The notes: generated from the sequence alone by a model not told the origin. A DNA stretch of 64,000 bases from Gordius sp. MW1 (GCA_964036665.1 OZ038529.1:20160060-20224059); one strand, 5' to 3'; positions 34,248 to 45,810 are shown, counted from the stretch's first letter. Numbers and translations: made by a program.

Positions 34248-35560
34248 TTTAATTGCTATGCAATTTATGGCTCGTTTTTTGGTGTTCGTCCGTCCGTCGT
34301 CCGTCCGTTGTATCCTCCCTATCTATTTGCATTGGGTATATTAGGTTATCGCTTTTTTAAATTAATGCATGAGAAAGAGGTGCCCCACCCCTCATCTCTA
34401 TCTCCCTCGCTGTGTTATTTTTTAAATTACTGCATAAGAGGTGCCCCACCCCTCATCTCTATCTCCCTCGGTGTGTTATATATAAGATTTGTTAAATTAT
34501 CTATTATATAATAAACATAGATAAAAGTTGTTTACTTTTAATGCTATGCAATTTAACTAGTTATATAATAAACATAAATAAAAGTTGTTTACTTTTAATT
34601 GCTATGCAATTTAACTAGTTTTTTAGTTAGAATCCCGGTGTAATATCCATTTCCACGACGCTCAAAAAAATCGACATGCCAATCAAAAATTTTTCTTAAA
34701 ATTTGAAATTAAATTTCTATGGGCTAAGACAAACGTCAATCAACAGATGTTTTTAGTTACTAACCTATAAAATTCACAAAAAATATTGATTATAATTCAA
34801 CCATGGTTTACAGGATTAATTAAAATTTATCATATTTGTAATTAAAATTTTTCATATTTAGCATTCTGCATTTACTTCCTTTGATATGTGTTTTTGAGCT
34901 TGAGCTGATGATCATTGATCTATGTTTATAATTCCTTTTAAATGGCTGATATAATTTATAAAGTCAATATTGTATTTGGTACATTTAATAACCTAAGAGA
35001 TATTTGAGTGAGTATTTAAATACATTAGCTAATGATCATTATATCTGATCTATGTTTATAAGCCTATCCTTTTAATTGTAATTTTGGTAAAGCTAATTGA
35101 TGAACTCAATATTGTATTTGGTACATTTATAATAACCTAAGGGATATCTGTTGAGCTTGAGCTAATGATCATTATATCTGATCTATGTTTATAAGCCTAT
35201 CCTTTTAATTGTAATTTTGGTAAAGCTAATTGATGAACTCAATATTGTATTTGGTATATTTATAATAACCTAAGGCAGTGGTTCTTAACCTTTTTATACA
35301 TGCGACCCCCCAAATATTTTATAATTTTTTTGCGACCCCCCCATTTTTTTTATAATAATTTATATTTGTTAAATTATCTATTATATGATTTTTTATTATT
35401 GTTTCATTTTATTAAATAATAAACATAAAACACAACTTTATTATTTCATTATCTATTTAAAATTTAAATAGATAATGAAATAATATCAACATAAAAACTT
35501 CATAATTAAACATAAAAACAATTCATTTATAATAAAAAGGATATGCATTCGGAAATATAT

Positions 35561-37501
35561 TTAATGAGATTTCTGCTGCTGAACATCATCAACCAATTTG
35601 TTAATTCTTGGTTCAATTGATTGTAATGCTATCCTCATGCAGGAATCTAGTCGCAATCGATTGCGTTTTTTAGTTTTTATATCCACCATAGTTGAGAAAC
35701 CTTTTTCACACAAATATGTACTAGCGAAAGGCAGCAAATTTTGCATTGCTGCTGAAAATAATGGAGGATATTCTGCACGAATTTGTATCCAAACTTGCGC
35801 CAAACTTTTAGTTTTAAACAAAGATTTTAAATTACAATCATTTATTAATTCTAATAATGAATCTTCATCATCTGATGATAAATTGGTATTTTTATAATTG
35901 TTGTATGGATCTTGAATCCAGAGTTTTGTAATGTGACCTTCATCATTAGGGAAATATTTTTCAAATTTATCAATTAATTTTAAAATATGACATTTAATCA
36001 AGTAATTTACATTTTCTTTCTCGAATTGAAATTTTGAATCAGAGATTAGTTGTGAATAGAATGGAAACATTTCATATATATTTGAGTCTATTCTTTGAAT
36101 CCATCTTTGTAATTTCATTTTCATAGCCTCAATTTTGTTATGCATAGTAAAAATATCAGATTTAGGTCCTTGCATAGATATATTCAACTGATTTAGAATT
36201 GTAAAAATATCCGCTAGATATGACAATTTAGCGACCCAATTATTGTCATCAAAATAGCTTGATAGGCTGGAGTTTTTATCATTTAAAAAAAGTTCAACTT
36301 CCAGTCTCAATTCAAATAAACGAGTTAAGATTTTTCCTCGTGATAGCCATCTCACTTCTGTGTGAAATAAAAGAGAACTATTATCTGCGCCAACTTCTTC
36401 ACAAAAAATTGAAAATAATCTTGACTTTAGTGAACTTCCTTTTATGAAATTTATAATCTTTACTGAAATTATCAAAACTTCATTCAATTCTTCACTCATT
36501 TCCTTGGAGGCTAATTGTTCCCTATGAATAAAACAATGAGTAGTTGTTATGTTTGCATGTGCAATACGTTTTATTCTTGATGTAATGCCCTTATAACAGC
36601 CAGTCATAGAGGCAGCACCATCTGTGCAAATTCCAACACAGTTTTTCCAGAGTAAGCCATTAGTATTCAGAAAGGAATCTATTTTGTTAAATATATTTTC
36701 ACTTGTTGTATCTGTTTCTAAGTCTATGCAAAAGAGAAATTCTTCAGATATATCCATTTTTATAAAATCAATAAATCGAATGTATCCTAAGCAAATGCTC
36801 CTGTTAGAAACATCTGTAGATTCATCTATTTGTAATGAGAACCAAGGAGAATTTTTAATATAGCCAGTTAACTGTTCCTGAAGATCATTAGCTATTAATA
36901 AAGTTCTATTATAAATTGCATCATTTGACAAAGGTATTTCTTTAATTTTGTTTGACACAAAGGGTTCAAATAGCTCTTTACAAATATTAAACATGGCAGG
37001 TTTTAATAATTCTTCGGCTATAGTAAATGGTTTTTTTGCTTTTGCAATGTACAAAGCTGCAATAAATGAAGCTTTTAATAAATTTTTATTGGTAGTAGTT
37101 GTCACATTTATGAGCGTCTTTTGATTTTTTAATTCATCTCTTTTTCTTATAAAAAAATCTTCCTTTTTATTTTTATATTTATCATGGTTAAGATTTAAAT
37201 GCCTCCACAATTTATTAGGTTTCATTGATTCATTAGAGAGAACTACACCACATATAACACATTGTGGTTTTGTAGTTCCTCGAACTTCTATGCTTACAAA
37301 CCCATATTTAATATAATCACGATAGTATTTTCTAATTCTATTGTTACTTGATTTTATACCTTTAGTTTTAGGACTATTGGTTTTTTCCGTTTCATTTTTC
37401 GCTGTATCATCATCGGAACCTTCACTAATATTTGAAGTTCCTGGTCCGCGATTATTTAGACCAAAAAAAATTTCCAATGTTTCTTTCTGCTTTTTGCTCA
37501 T
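35561..37501 (-). CDS. Intact hAT transposase, 646 aa (ZBED5/SCAND3-like)
   Basis: It starts MSKKQKETLEIFF. A BED-type zinc finger follows near residues 65-115 (CVICGVVLS, KLWRHLNLNH). The RNase H-like hAT core comes next: SLQIDESTDVSNRS with the first catalytic Asp, GICTDGAASMTG with the second, TTHCFIHREQLASK, and the insertion domain through WLSRGKILTRLFEL with conserved Trp. The C-terminal dimerisation region holds PFASTYLCEKGFSTM and KKRNRLRLDSCMRIALQ. Length and domain order match animal transposases related to ZBED5/SCAND3/FAM200 genes. No stop or frameshift is present. It would cut and paste elements ending CAGTGGTTC. It is still bounded by its own TIRs and TSD, so it is not a domesticated host gene. 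Confidence 0.93.
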   Translation of the reverse strand: MSKKQKETLEIFFGLNNRGPGTSNISEGSDDDTAKNETEKTNSPKTKGIKSSNNRIRKYYRDYIKYGFVSIEVRGTTKPQCVICGVVLSNESMKPNKLWRHLNLNHDKYKNKKEDFFIRKRDELKNQKTLINVTTTTNKNLLKASFIAALYIAKAKKPFTIAEELLKPAMFNICKELFEPFVSNKIKEIPLSNDAIYNRTLLIANDLQEQLTGYIKNSPWFSLQIDESTDVSNRSICLGYIRFIDFIKMDISEEFLFCIDLETDTTSENIFNKIDSFLNTNGLLWKNCVGICTDGAASMTGCYKGITSRIKRIAHANITTTHCFIHREQLASKEMSEELNEVLIISVKIINFIKGSSLKSRLFSIFCEEVGADNSSLLFHTEVRWLSRGKILTRLFELRLEVELFLNDKNSSLSSYFDDNNWVAKLSYLADIFTILNQLNISMQGPKSDIFTMHNKIEAMKMKLQRWIQRIDSNIYEMFPFYSQLISDSKFQFEKENVNYLIKCHILKLIDKFEKYFPNDEGHITKLWIQDPYNNYKNTNLSSDDEDSLLELINDCNLKSLFKTKSLAQVWIQIRAEYPPLFSAAMQNLLPFASTYLCEKGFSTMVDIKTKKRNRLRLDSCMRIALQSIEPRINKLVDDVQQQKSH

Positions 37502-37755
37502 AATATGGAATATAATAACTATTTAAAATGAACAAACAATATAAGAAATAATGCACTATTTTGCGATCCAAAGTCTGTGGTGAGAAGTTCGCTTTATTTT
37601 TAAATTTCAGAAGTTAAATTTGTTGAATTGTAAAATTAAATGAAGATAATTATTTTAAAGATTAGAAAATGAATAAATTATGAAACAGCAAAAAAATCTA
37701 CCATTCAAAAAATTATTTTCATTATAAATAATAAGTTTCACAACGTATTTTAATA

Positions 37756-37835
37756 GCAGCATGGTGTGAGTGGTTATAGCGACGTCTTGTAAATGTAAAC
37801 AAACATAATGCAACGAGTTCGAATCCCAAGGTGAG
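37756..37835 (+). other. tRNA-like sequence with A and B boxes inside the hAT element
   Basis: GCAGCATGGTGTGAGTGGTTATAGC holds an A box and D-arm-like segment (key bases TGGTGTGAGTGG). AGTTCGAATCCC is a B box, and the tail ends in T-runs. The middle is too long for a normal cloverleaf. A related sequence lies inverted at 41365-41436. It is possibly a tRNA-derived SINE head or internal pol III promoter. Confidence 0.4.
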
Positions 37836-39191
37836 TATTTTTTCTAAAGCTTTTCTGAATATTTTTATTTTATTCTAAAAAAATTTGGCGACCCCCCGGC
37901 AAACTTCTCGCGACCCCCTTGGGGGTCGCGACCCCTAGGTTAAGAATCACTGACCTAAGGGATATGTGTTGAGCTTGAGCTAATGATCCTTATATCTGAT
38001 CTATGTTTATAAGCCTATCCTTTTAATTGTAATATTGGTAAAGCTAAATGATAAACTGAATATTGTATTTGGTATATTTATAATAACCTAAGGAATAGCT
38101 GAGTTAGTACTTGAATACATTGAGCTTGAGCTAATGATCATTATATATAATCTATGTTTATAAGCCTATCCTATTAATTATTTTTATTGTCTATAAGCTT
38201 AAAACTAAGGAAAAGTTTATAACTTAGACTAATAAAGTAAAAGATTTTTTAATAAGCCTCAAATGATTATGTGCAATTTTATACAAAACTAGAGATGAAA
38301 ATACAAATTCTTGAGCTTGACTAAACTGATATTCATAATTTTCTTGATCACACCTAAATTTATAAAATACATGTGAAAAAAAAGATTTGATAATATACTT
38401 AAATGGCTAAATTGATAGTTTGTGTGATTCTCTAAATTTTAATTTATAATTTAGATAATTATGCATAGTAATTCCTTGAAATATTTTGAAAGTCTTGTGT
38501 CGTCATTTTAGTGTCTTCAAAAAAAATACATGTTTTTGTGCCAAAACTAACCTATTAAGCTTTTAGGAAGATCACGTGATATGGCATATAACTCGTTATT
38601 ATGCCATATTAACCAATAGGAATGTTCAAATGAGCGTCGTCGTTTTTTAAATGTCGACGTTTCAGATCATTACACCGGAGTTTTTTTTGACTCTTATGAT
38701 TGTTCTTGTTACTATCATTGATAATAAGAATTTTTGGCCGTCCGCTGGCTCCTGACCGATGGAAAAAATGACCATTGGCCAAAATGTGAATCGAAATTAT
38801 ATTTTTTGTTTTTTTTTACTATTATGATTGTTCCTGTTCCTACCATTGCTATTATGACTTTTTGGCCGTCCGCTGGCTGCTGACCAATGTTATATAATAA
38901 ACATAAATAAAAGTTGTTTACTTTTAATTGCTATGCAATTTAACTAGTTTTTGCGTTAGAATCCCGGAGTTTATCTTGACTCTTATGATTGTTCTTGTTA
39001 CTATCATTGATAATAAGAATTTTTGGCCGTCCGCTGGCTCCTGACCGATGGAAAAAATGACTATTGGCCAAAATGTGATTCGAAAATTTTTTTCGTTTTT
39101 TTTTGACTATTATGATTGTTCCTGTTCCTACATTGCTATTATGACTTTTTGGCCGTCCGCTGGCTGCTGACCAATGGAATAAAATGACCAT

Positions 39192-39741
39192 TGTGGCATA
39201 AGGCCAGATTTGGATTTTTCTTCCCCGGCCCCCGCGTACCGTTTTAGTCCAGTTTTGGTAAATTGCAGTTTTAATAGTTTAATTTAATTACCCTTCTTCT
39301 TTAAAAATAGATCCAAGGTCACTCTTGCTTCTAGATTTTCCCCCCTTCATCATGAATATAGCACGTTCATGTTTGTATTATTTACCTCCCCCCCCCCCGA
39401 TCATTATTGTTTACCTCTTATGTATATCACTGATCATTATTGTACCAGTCCGCTTGTTGATACGCTTATTGTTTATTGTGCGCTATCATCGTAGCTTTAT
39501 AAAGCAGTGTTAAAAAACATATTTTAATCTTAATCGTTGCCTTGATAATGGTCTTAATAAATTCTTAAAGTGGAAATAAAGATGTAGTCACACAAATATT
39601 TAGTATCTAATTAAATCGCGGTAGATCTTAGAATATTAAGACAAATAGGACTAGAAATTAAAATTAATTTTTCGTTTCCTTTTAAGTGGATATAATAATG
39701 GCCCTCTAAAATATATCATGTCCCATTGACGGGAAATGACA
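39192..39741 (+). repeat. 5' LTR
   Basis: TG...CA termini. It aligns along its whole length with 44404-44966. Confidence 0.9.
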
Positions 39742-40146
39742 ATTGGTGTCAGACTCTTCAATATTCCGAAAATAAATTAAAATTCGTAGCAAATATTCAA
39801 TGAATATATGAAAATTCTTAAAACATTATGGACGAAACAAAAGAAATTCTATGAACGAAAGAAAAATAGAAGTTGTCTATGGACATAACAAACCTTGGTG
39901 AACTAAAATATCTAATTAATTCTTTGGAATCGTTTCTCAATTCATTCGAACAATGGGCAACCAAATTTTGAACCGCAAACACAAAAAATAAAAAGTAATT
40001 AAAAAAAGAAAGCGTCAAAGAAAATTAGCCACTTCCGCGTCTAGGTTAACCCGGTAAAAATGCCTTCCTTTGACCAATTCCTTTTTCTAATTATAAGGAT
40101 TGCGGAACCATTCGTTAACCCTTTTACATTAACATTAAATTAAAAA
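39742..40146 (+). other. LTR element leader and possible gag remnant
   Basis: Short frames such as MDITNLGELKYLINSLESFL (about 39880-39970) could be a decayed gag start, but stops follow. No recognised domain is present. Confidence 0.3.
39744..39753 (+). other. Primer-binding site, tRNA-Leu-like
   Basis: TGGTGTCAGA starts three bases after the 5' LTR and is complementary to the 3' end expected of a tRNA-Leu, including CCA. This supports the LTR call and predicts the primer. Confidence 0.65.
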
Positions 40147-43100
40147 ACTCGGGCCTTCGGCCCTCGTGGGAAGGGGGAGAAGGGAAGGGGGAGAAGGGAA
40201 GGGGAGGAGGGGAAGGGAAGGGGGGACGACTCATCTATACTCCGTATAAATGTATCATATTTGCTATGCAATTTATGGGCGAGAAAGGTGTATTGTTTTC
40301 AAGAATAATAATTTTATCATAAATATTTTTATAACAAATTTGTTATACCTTTGTTAGAATATAGCTAATATTTAATTTCAGACAATTTATCTCCCTTAAA
40401 AAACTTAGGAAGAACGTCTAGCCAGGTTGTGAGGAGATAACTCACTTCTATTTAAATTCGTGATTTGTGACTATTTGTGTCTCTTACTTGACTAATTAAA
40501 ATTCCTTTCATACCAAGAATTAACAAATAAACTAGTAATTTAGAGTATAATAATTTTTTCATACAAAAAAATACACCGTTATTTTTTTCATTGGTCAGTA
40601 GTCAGCGGACGGCCAAAAAGTCATATAATCAATGGTATTAACAAGAACAATATATTAATTTAATTAAAAAAAAATACTTAAAACATATGAAAGAGTTAAG
40701 ATAAGAGTATAGTGAAATGCAGTAAATTAATAAATGGGGTAAATCACTAAGTTTAAAAACGGGTATATGTGCAAACATTATATTATAAAACATCACAATG
40801 TTAAGATTTTGCAGAATTGTTGGGAGAAATTTTTTGTTGAATTCGAACAATTTTTAATTAAAAATATCAGAACAAAATTTTAACAGCAATAGAAGATGTT
40901 TGGATTCACATTTTGGCCAATGGTCATTTTTTTCCTTTGGTCAGAAGCCAGGACACGTTAAAAGTCGATATAAATACATAAGTGTCAAAAAAAAAGAAAA
41001 AAAAAATTCGATTCACACTTTGGCCAGTGATCATTTTTTCCATTGGTCAGCAGCCACCAGATGGCCAAAAAGTCATATTATCAATGGTATTAACAAGAAC
41101 ATTATACAAATTTTCCATTTAATTAAAAAAACGGGATTCGACCCACATTAAAAATAGAGGCATAGGCTTTTGTAGGGGAGGGCATAGGGTAAATATCAAT
41201 GTTAACCAATTAAAAAACGAAAAATTAAAAATTTCGATTTATTTACCCAATGGTCATTTTTTTTTCATTGGTCAGTAGCCTGCGGACGGTCAAAAAGTCA
41301 TATTATAAATGGTATTAACAAGAACATAATATTAATTTAATTTAAAAAAATTAAAGAAAAAATTTGTCCCCTCCCTGACTTGAACCCGACACCTCCAGTT
41401 AACAAGCCGGCGCTATAACCACTTAACCATGCTGGCTTTAAAATAGTAGAAGTTATTATGTTATTTATATAGATAATGAAATAATAAAGTTGTGTTTTAT
41501 GTTTAGAAAATCAATATATTTCGTCGGTAAGTAGCCAGCACACGGTCAAAAAGTCATATTATCAATGGTATTAACAAGAACAAAATATTAATTTAATGTA
41601 AAAAAAAAAATTAAAAAAAAGGTTTTTTTTTAGTTTTAAAAAAGGGCTAAATTCTTAAACTACCCGTCCGATTCGCTCGAAACTTTACCCGTAGGTGCCC
41701 AGGGCGGCCAGGGGTAAAATAACCTTTTCTGATTCCTAAAATACCTTTTCATTTTAAAAATAACGGACATTTCCCTGCCACACGTGCGGTGTAATATCTA
41801 TGACACGTGGAAAAATTTTACTAATTATATAAACTTACGCGCGCCATCTAATAAAGTACAATTCGTGTTTTAATAGTTTAATAGTAGATTGAATTTAAAA
41901 ATAACGGGCTATGATTATACCTTTGAAGGAGGTTTCCAATTTTGTGTTAGTTTCTATCAATATATTTTATCGTAAATTAGAATCTAATACCTATATTTTT
42001 TTAAATATTACTTTTTAGGTTTTCTATGAAATCACAATCTAATTAAATGAAATATATTAACCCAATAAAAAATATATATGCATTTATAAGGTTTAAAATA
42101 TATATTACATAGTTGGCTGTCTGTTAGACTATCTATAATAAATTTTTAGGTTATATATAAAATTTGGCCAATGGTCATTTTTTTCATTGGTCAGTACCAA
42201 CAGATACTCTATAAGTCAATGATAGCCAAAAAAAACGGATAAAAAATTTTTGATGCTCACTTTAGCCAATGGTCATTTTTTTCCATTGGTCAGCAGCCAG
42301 CGGACGGCCTAAAAGTCATATTATCAATGGTATTAACAGGAACAATCATAAGAGTCAAAAAAAAACCGAAAAAAAAATTTCGATTCACAATTTGGCCAAT
42401 GGTCATTTTTTTCCATTGGTCAGCAGCCAGGACACGGTAAGAGTGGATATAAATTCATAATAGTCAAAAAAAACGAAAAAAAAAATTTTGAATCACATTT
42501 TGGCCAATGGGGATTTTTTTCCATTGGTCAGCAGCCAACGGACGGCCAAAAAGTCATAATAGCAATGGTAGTAACAGGAACAATCATAATAGTCAAAAAA
42601 AACGAAAAAAATAATTTCGATACACATTTTGGTCAATGGTCATTTTTTTCCATTGGTCAGCAGCCAACGGACGGCCAAAAAGTCTTATTATCAATGGTAG
42701 TAACAAGAACAATCATAAGAGTCAAAAAAAACTCCGGGATTCGAACCCACAAACTAGTTAAATTAATTAAAATTAAAAGTAAACAGCGTGACAAGACATT
42801 CGGTGCGTGACAAGACATTCGGTGCAAGACACCAAAGAGCACCCATATCAGTAGAGGCATAGGCCCTTGTAGTGGAGGGCATAGGGTAATTATCAATGTT
42901 AACCTACTCAAAAACGAAAAAAAAAATTTCGATTTATTTGGCCAATGGTCATTTTTTTCAATGGTCAGTAGCCTGCGGACGGTCAAAAAGTCATATTATC
43001 AGTGGTATTAACAAGAACAAAATATTAATTTAATTAACAGGGACCCATATCAGTAGAGGCATAGGCCCTTGTAGTGGAGGGCATATGGTAATTATCAATG

Positions 43101-43672
43101 TTAACATATTCAAAAACGAAGAAAAAATTTCGATTTATTTGGCCAATGGTAATTTGTTTCAATGGTCAGTAGCCTGCGGACGGTCAAAAAGTCATATTAT
43201 CAATGGTATTAACAAGAACAAAATATTAATTTAATTAAACAATTAATAACTTGGTGGACGACGGACGACGGACGGACGACGGACGGACGACGGACGACGG
43301 ACAACTAAAAACTAGCCCATAAATTGCATAGCAATTAATAGCAATTAATATCAATGTTACCCAATTCAAAAACGAATAGATTATACTTATGCATTAATTT
43401 AACGTAGCAATTAAAACCCGACCCCGCCCGAAAGCGAGGGAGATAGAAATGAGGGGTGGGGCACCTCTTATGCATTAATTTAAAAAATAACACAGCGAGG
43501 GAGATAGAGATGAGGGGTTGGGCACTTCTTTCTCATGCATTAATTTAAAAAAGCGATAACCTAATATACCCAATGCAAATAGATATGGAGGGTAACGGAC
43601 GACGGACGACGGACGACGGACGACGGACGACGGACACCAAAAAACGAGCCCATAAATTGCATAGCAATTAAT
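40147..43672 (+). mobile_element. Composite element copy F, nested in the LTR retroelement
   Basis: It opens with the hairpin CTCGGGCCTTCGGCCCTCG and purine tract, continues through GCTATGCAATTTATGGGCGAG, part of the conserved block, CCAAT-box units (40905-41340 and 42170-43230), a tRNA-like insert (41365-41436), an inverted RTE-like module (41640-41770) and GGAC arrays, and ends with CATAAATTGCATAGCAATTA at 43652-43670. A second internal end copy at 43318-43345 suggests two fused or nested copies. Confidence 0.75.
41365..41436 (-). pseudogene. tRNA-Asn-like pseudogene or SINE head
   Basis: The minus strand reads GCCAGCATGGTTAAGTGG, then TTATAGC, an anticodon loop TTGTTAA (anticodon GTT, Asn) between CCGG and CTGG, and a B box GGGTTCAAGTC. 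D and anticodon stems are largely intact, but the T stem and acceptor stem are mismatched, so it is not a functional tRNA. Confidence 0.5.
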
Positions 43673-44403
43673 ATAGGGGAAATTCCTAGAACCAGTAATT
43701 CTATATTAAAAAATTTCGAAAAATGGGTAAACCAACATATACTTCTTATCCATGAAGTGGTTCAAGGGTTCAAGAGATACGTCAATATTTCACAGATGAA
43801 AGTCAATGAAGGAATTCTGAAAATTCTAATATGAACACTGGAAACAAATAATCTAAAAGAAGCCAAAATTCTTATTATGTTACGTAAAATTGATGATTAT
43901 ATTGTTAATAATCGATATTATACCAAACCCCCCCCCCCTCCCCTTTTATTTGAACATTTTTGGGCGATTTTTTTGTCGAGGGAAAAGCAGTTTTTTTTAG
44001 TAGAGTATGGCGAGGAAAAGGTCTAATTTTGATGGAAACTTGTAATAAGGGTTATGTTAAATTTTTGAATGTCAGTTTTGTTGGAACTCTTAATATGGTT
44101 TATATTAATTTTTGGTTACGAGAAAAGGCCAGTAATTTGTTTTAAAGTTAAAGCTACGGATATTTTTGAGGCTCTGAACTCTATGAGTTATCCTCATGTT
44201 GAATTTTGAGGCTCTGAACTCTAGGAGTTATCCTCGTATGTTTTGAGGCTCTGAACTCTATGAGTTATCCTCAGTGTTTTTATAAAGTAGCAATAGTGAT
44301 AAATTTAATTGGTGGCCTGATTGAAATGATCAAAAGTAAATATGTCGTTTAAGTGATATTTTGTTTCTGTGAAGGTCAAGTTTATTTTGGGTAAAGGGTA
44401 AGG
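43673..44403 (+). other. 3' internal region of the LTR retroelement
   Basis: No retroviral domain is seen. A C-run lies near 43930. Three tandem units of TTTTGAGGCTCTGAACTCTA followed by GAGTTATCCTC lie at about 44163-44275. A purine tract GGGTAAAGGGTAAGG (44389-44403) abuts the 3' LTR and is the likely polypurine tract. Confidence 0.6.
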
Positions 44404-44966
44404 TGTGGCATAAGGCCAGATTTGGATTTTTCTTCCCCGGCCCCCGCGTACCGTTTTAGTCCAGTTTTGGTAAATTGCAGTTTTAATAGTTTAATTTAAT
44501 TACCCTTCTTCTTTAAAAATAGATCCAAGGTCACTCTTGCTTCTAGATTTTCCCCCCTTCATCATGAATATAATTTAATCGTTAAAATTTCCCCGCACGT
44601 TCACGTTTGTATTATTTACCTCCCCCCCCCCCGATCATTATTGTTTACCTCTTATCCTTATGTATATCACTGATCATTATTGTACCAGTCCGCTTGTTGA
44701 TACGCTTATTGTTTATTGTGCGCTATCATCGTAGCTTTATAAAGCAGTGTTAAAAAACATATTGTAATCTTAATCGTTGCCTTGATAATGGTCTTAATAA
44801 ATTCTTAAAGTGTCACACAAATATTTAGTATCTAATTAAATCGCGGTAGATCTTAGAATATAAAGACAAATAGGACTAGAAATTAAAATTAATTTTTCGT
44901 TTCCTTTTAAGTGGATATAATAATGGCCCTCTAAAATATATCATGTCCCATTGACGGGACATGACA
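44404..44966 (+). repeat. 3' LTR
   Basis: Direct repeat of 39192-39741, TG...CA bounded, followed by the ACCAT target duplication. Confidence 0.9.
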
Positions 44967-45736
44967 ACCATTGGCCAAAATGTGATTCGAAAATTTTTTT
45001 TCGTTTTTTTTGACTATTATGAATTTATATCCACTCTTACCGTGTCCTGGCTGCTGACCAATGGAAAAAAATGACCATTGGCCAAATTGTGAATCGAAAT
45101 TTTTTTTTCGGTTTTTTTTTGACTCTTATGATTGTTCCTGTTAATACCATTGATAATATGACTTTTAGGCCGTCCGCTGGCTGCTGACCAATGGAAAAAA
45201 ATGACCATTGGCTAAAGTGAGCATCAAAAATTTTTTATCCGTTTTTTTGGCTATCATTTACTTATAGAGTATCTGTTGGTACTGACCAATGGAGAAAAAA
45301 TGACCATTCGCCAAATTTTTGATTTTTTTAATTAAAAATTGTTCAAATTCAACAAAAATTTCTCCCAACAATTCTGCAAATTCTTAACATTGTGATGTTT
45401 TATAATATAATGTTTGTTAGACCCATAATCACTAAAGGCCATAAAAACTAATGTAATATGCAACTAGATGCAAACACTAAATCTAACCATAACCCTTGCC
45501 TATATTACATTTTGCCTATATTAAATTTTGCCTATAAATGGAAAATTTGTATAAATAATTAATTAATCATTAGGCATTTAATACCCCCCTATAAGCATTC
45601 TCGCCCCTTCCCACCTTTCTCGCCCATAAATTGCATAGCAAATATGATACATTTATACGAAGTACAGATGAGTCGTCCCCCCTTCCCTTCTCCCCCTTCC
45701 CACGAGGGCCGAAGGTCCGAGTTTTTTTTTTATTTT

Positions 45737-45810
45737 TTTTTTGCTCTCAGAGTCAAGACCTTTTTTTTAATCTGCCCCCCCCCCCTCTTAATTCAAAACC
45801 TGGGTATTTA
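45737..45810 (-). repeat. Partial MITE of the CATGGGCG family
   Basis: Inverted, it reads CCAGGTTTTGAATTAAG, a G-run, GCAGATT and GAGAGCAAAA, matching the interior of the copy at 60557-60720. Confidence 0.55.

Larger units (their letters stand above)
35276..37952 (-). mobile_element. Complete hAT transposon, TSD ACCTAAGG
   Basis: The ends CAGTGGTTCTTAACCT and AGGTTAAGAATCACTG are near-perfect inverted repeats. Identical ACCTAAGG flanks lie at 35268-35275 and 37953-37960. The 2677-bp element carries subterminal GCGACCCCCC repeats and one intact transposase frame. Perfect flanks and an open frame point to recent insertion. Confidence 0.95.
34639..38674. mobile_element. 4.0-kb element with TGTAAT ends and 4-bp CCGG duplication
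   Basis: It starts TGTAATATCC and ends GGATCATT-like ATTACA (short inverted termini), with CCGG duplicated around it. A second inverted match, GACGCTC/GAGCGTC, lies about 20-35 bp inside. The interior is a tandem array of units of about 145 bp (GAGCTTGAGCTAATGATCAT ... TATTGTATTTGGTA), seen at about 34890-35275 and 37960-38180. A hAT has inserted in one unit. No protein is encoded outside the hAT. Superfamily unknown. Confidence 0.65.
39192..44966 (+). mobile_element. LTR retrotransposon, non-autonomous, TSD ACCAT
   Basis: Two direct repeats of about 555 bp (39192-39741 and 44404-44966) begin TGTGGCATAAGGCC and end ATGACA. They are flanked by ACCAT at 39187-39191 and 44967-44971. A primer-binding site follows the 5' LTR and a purine tract precedes the 3' LTR. 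Without the composite element inserted at 40147-43672, the internal region is only about 1.1 kb with no protease, reverse transcriptase or integrase, so it is a TRIM/LARD-like element dependent on others. The LTRs differ mainly by short indels (for example about 25 bp after CATGAATATA). Confidence 0.9.
34248..45725 (-). mobile_element. Composite element copy H, split into three parts by two large insertions
   Basis: The parts are 34248-34638 (palindromic end, GTCC repeats, CTCCCTCG modules, 60-bp units), 38675-39191 (CCAAT-box units) and 44967-45725 (more units, conserved block, pyrimidine tract, hairpin GGGCCGAAGGTCC followed by a T-run). Joined end to end they give about 1.66 kb in the same order as copy B. 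The breaks carry target duplications CCGG (34635-34638/38675-38678) and ACCAT (39187-39191/44967-44971), which shows the parts were once contiguous. Confidence 0.88.

Noticed and set aside
35561-37501. Possibility that the ZBED-like protein is a domesticated host gene
   Set aside because: It is still bounded by matching TIRs and a perfect TSD, so it is a resident transposon.
37756-37835. Functional tRNA gene
   Set aside because: The spacing between boxes is too long and no complete cloverleaf forms; kept only as tRNA-like.
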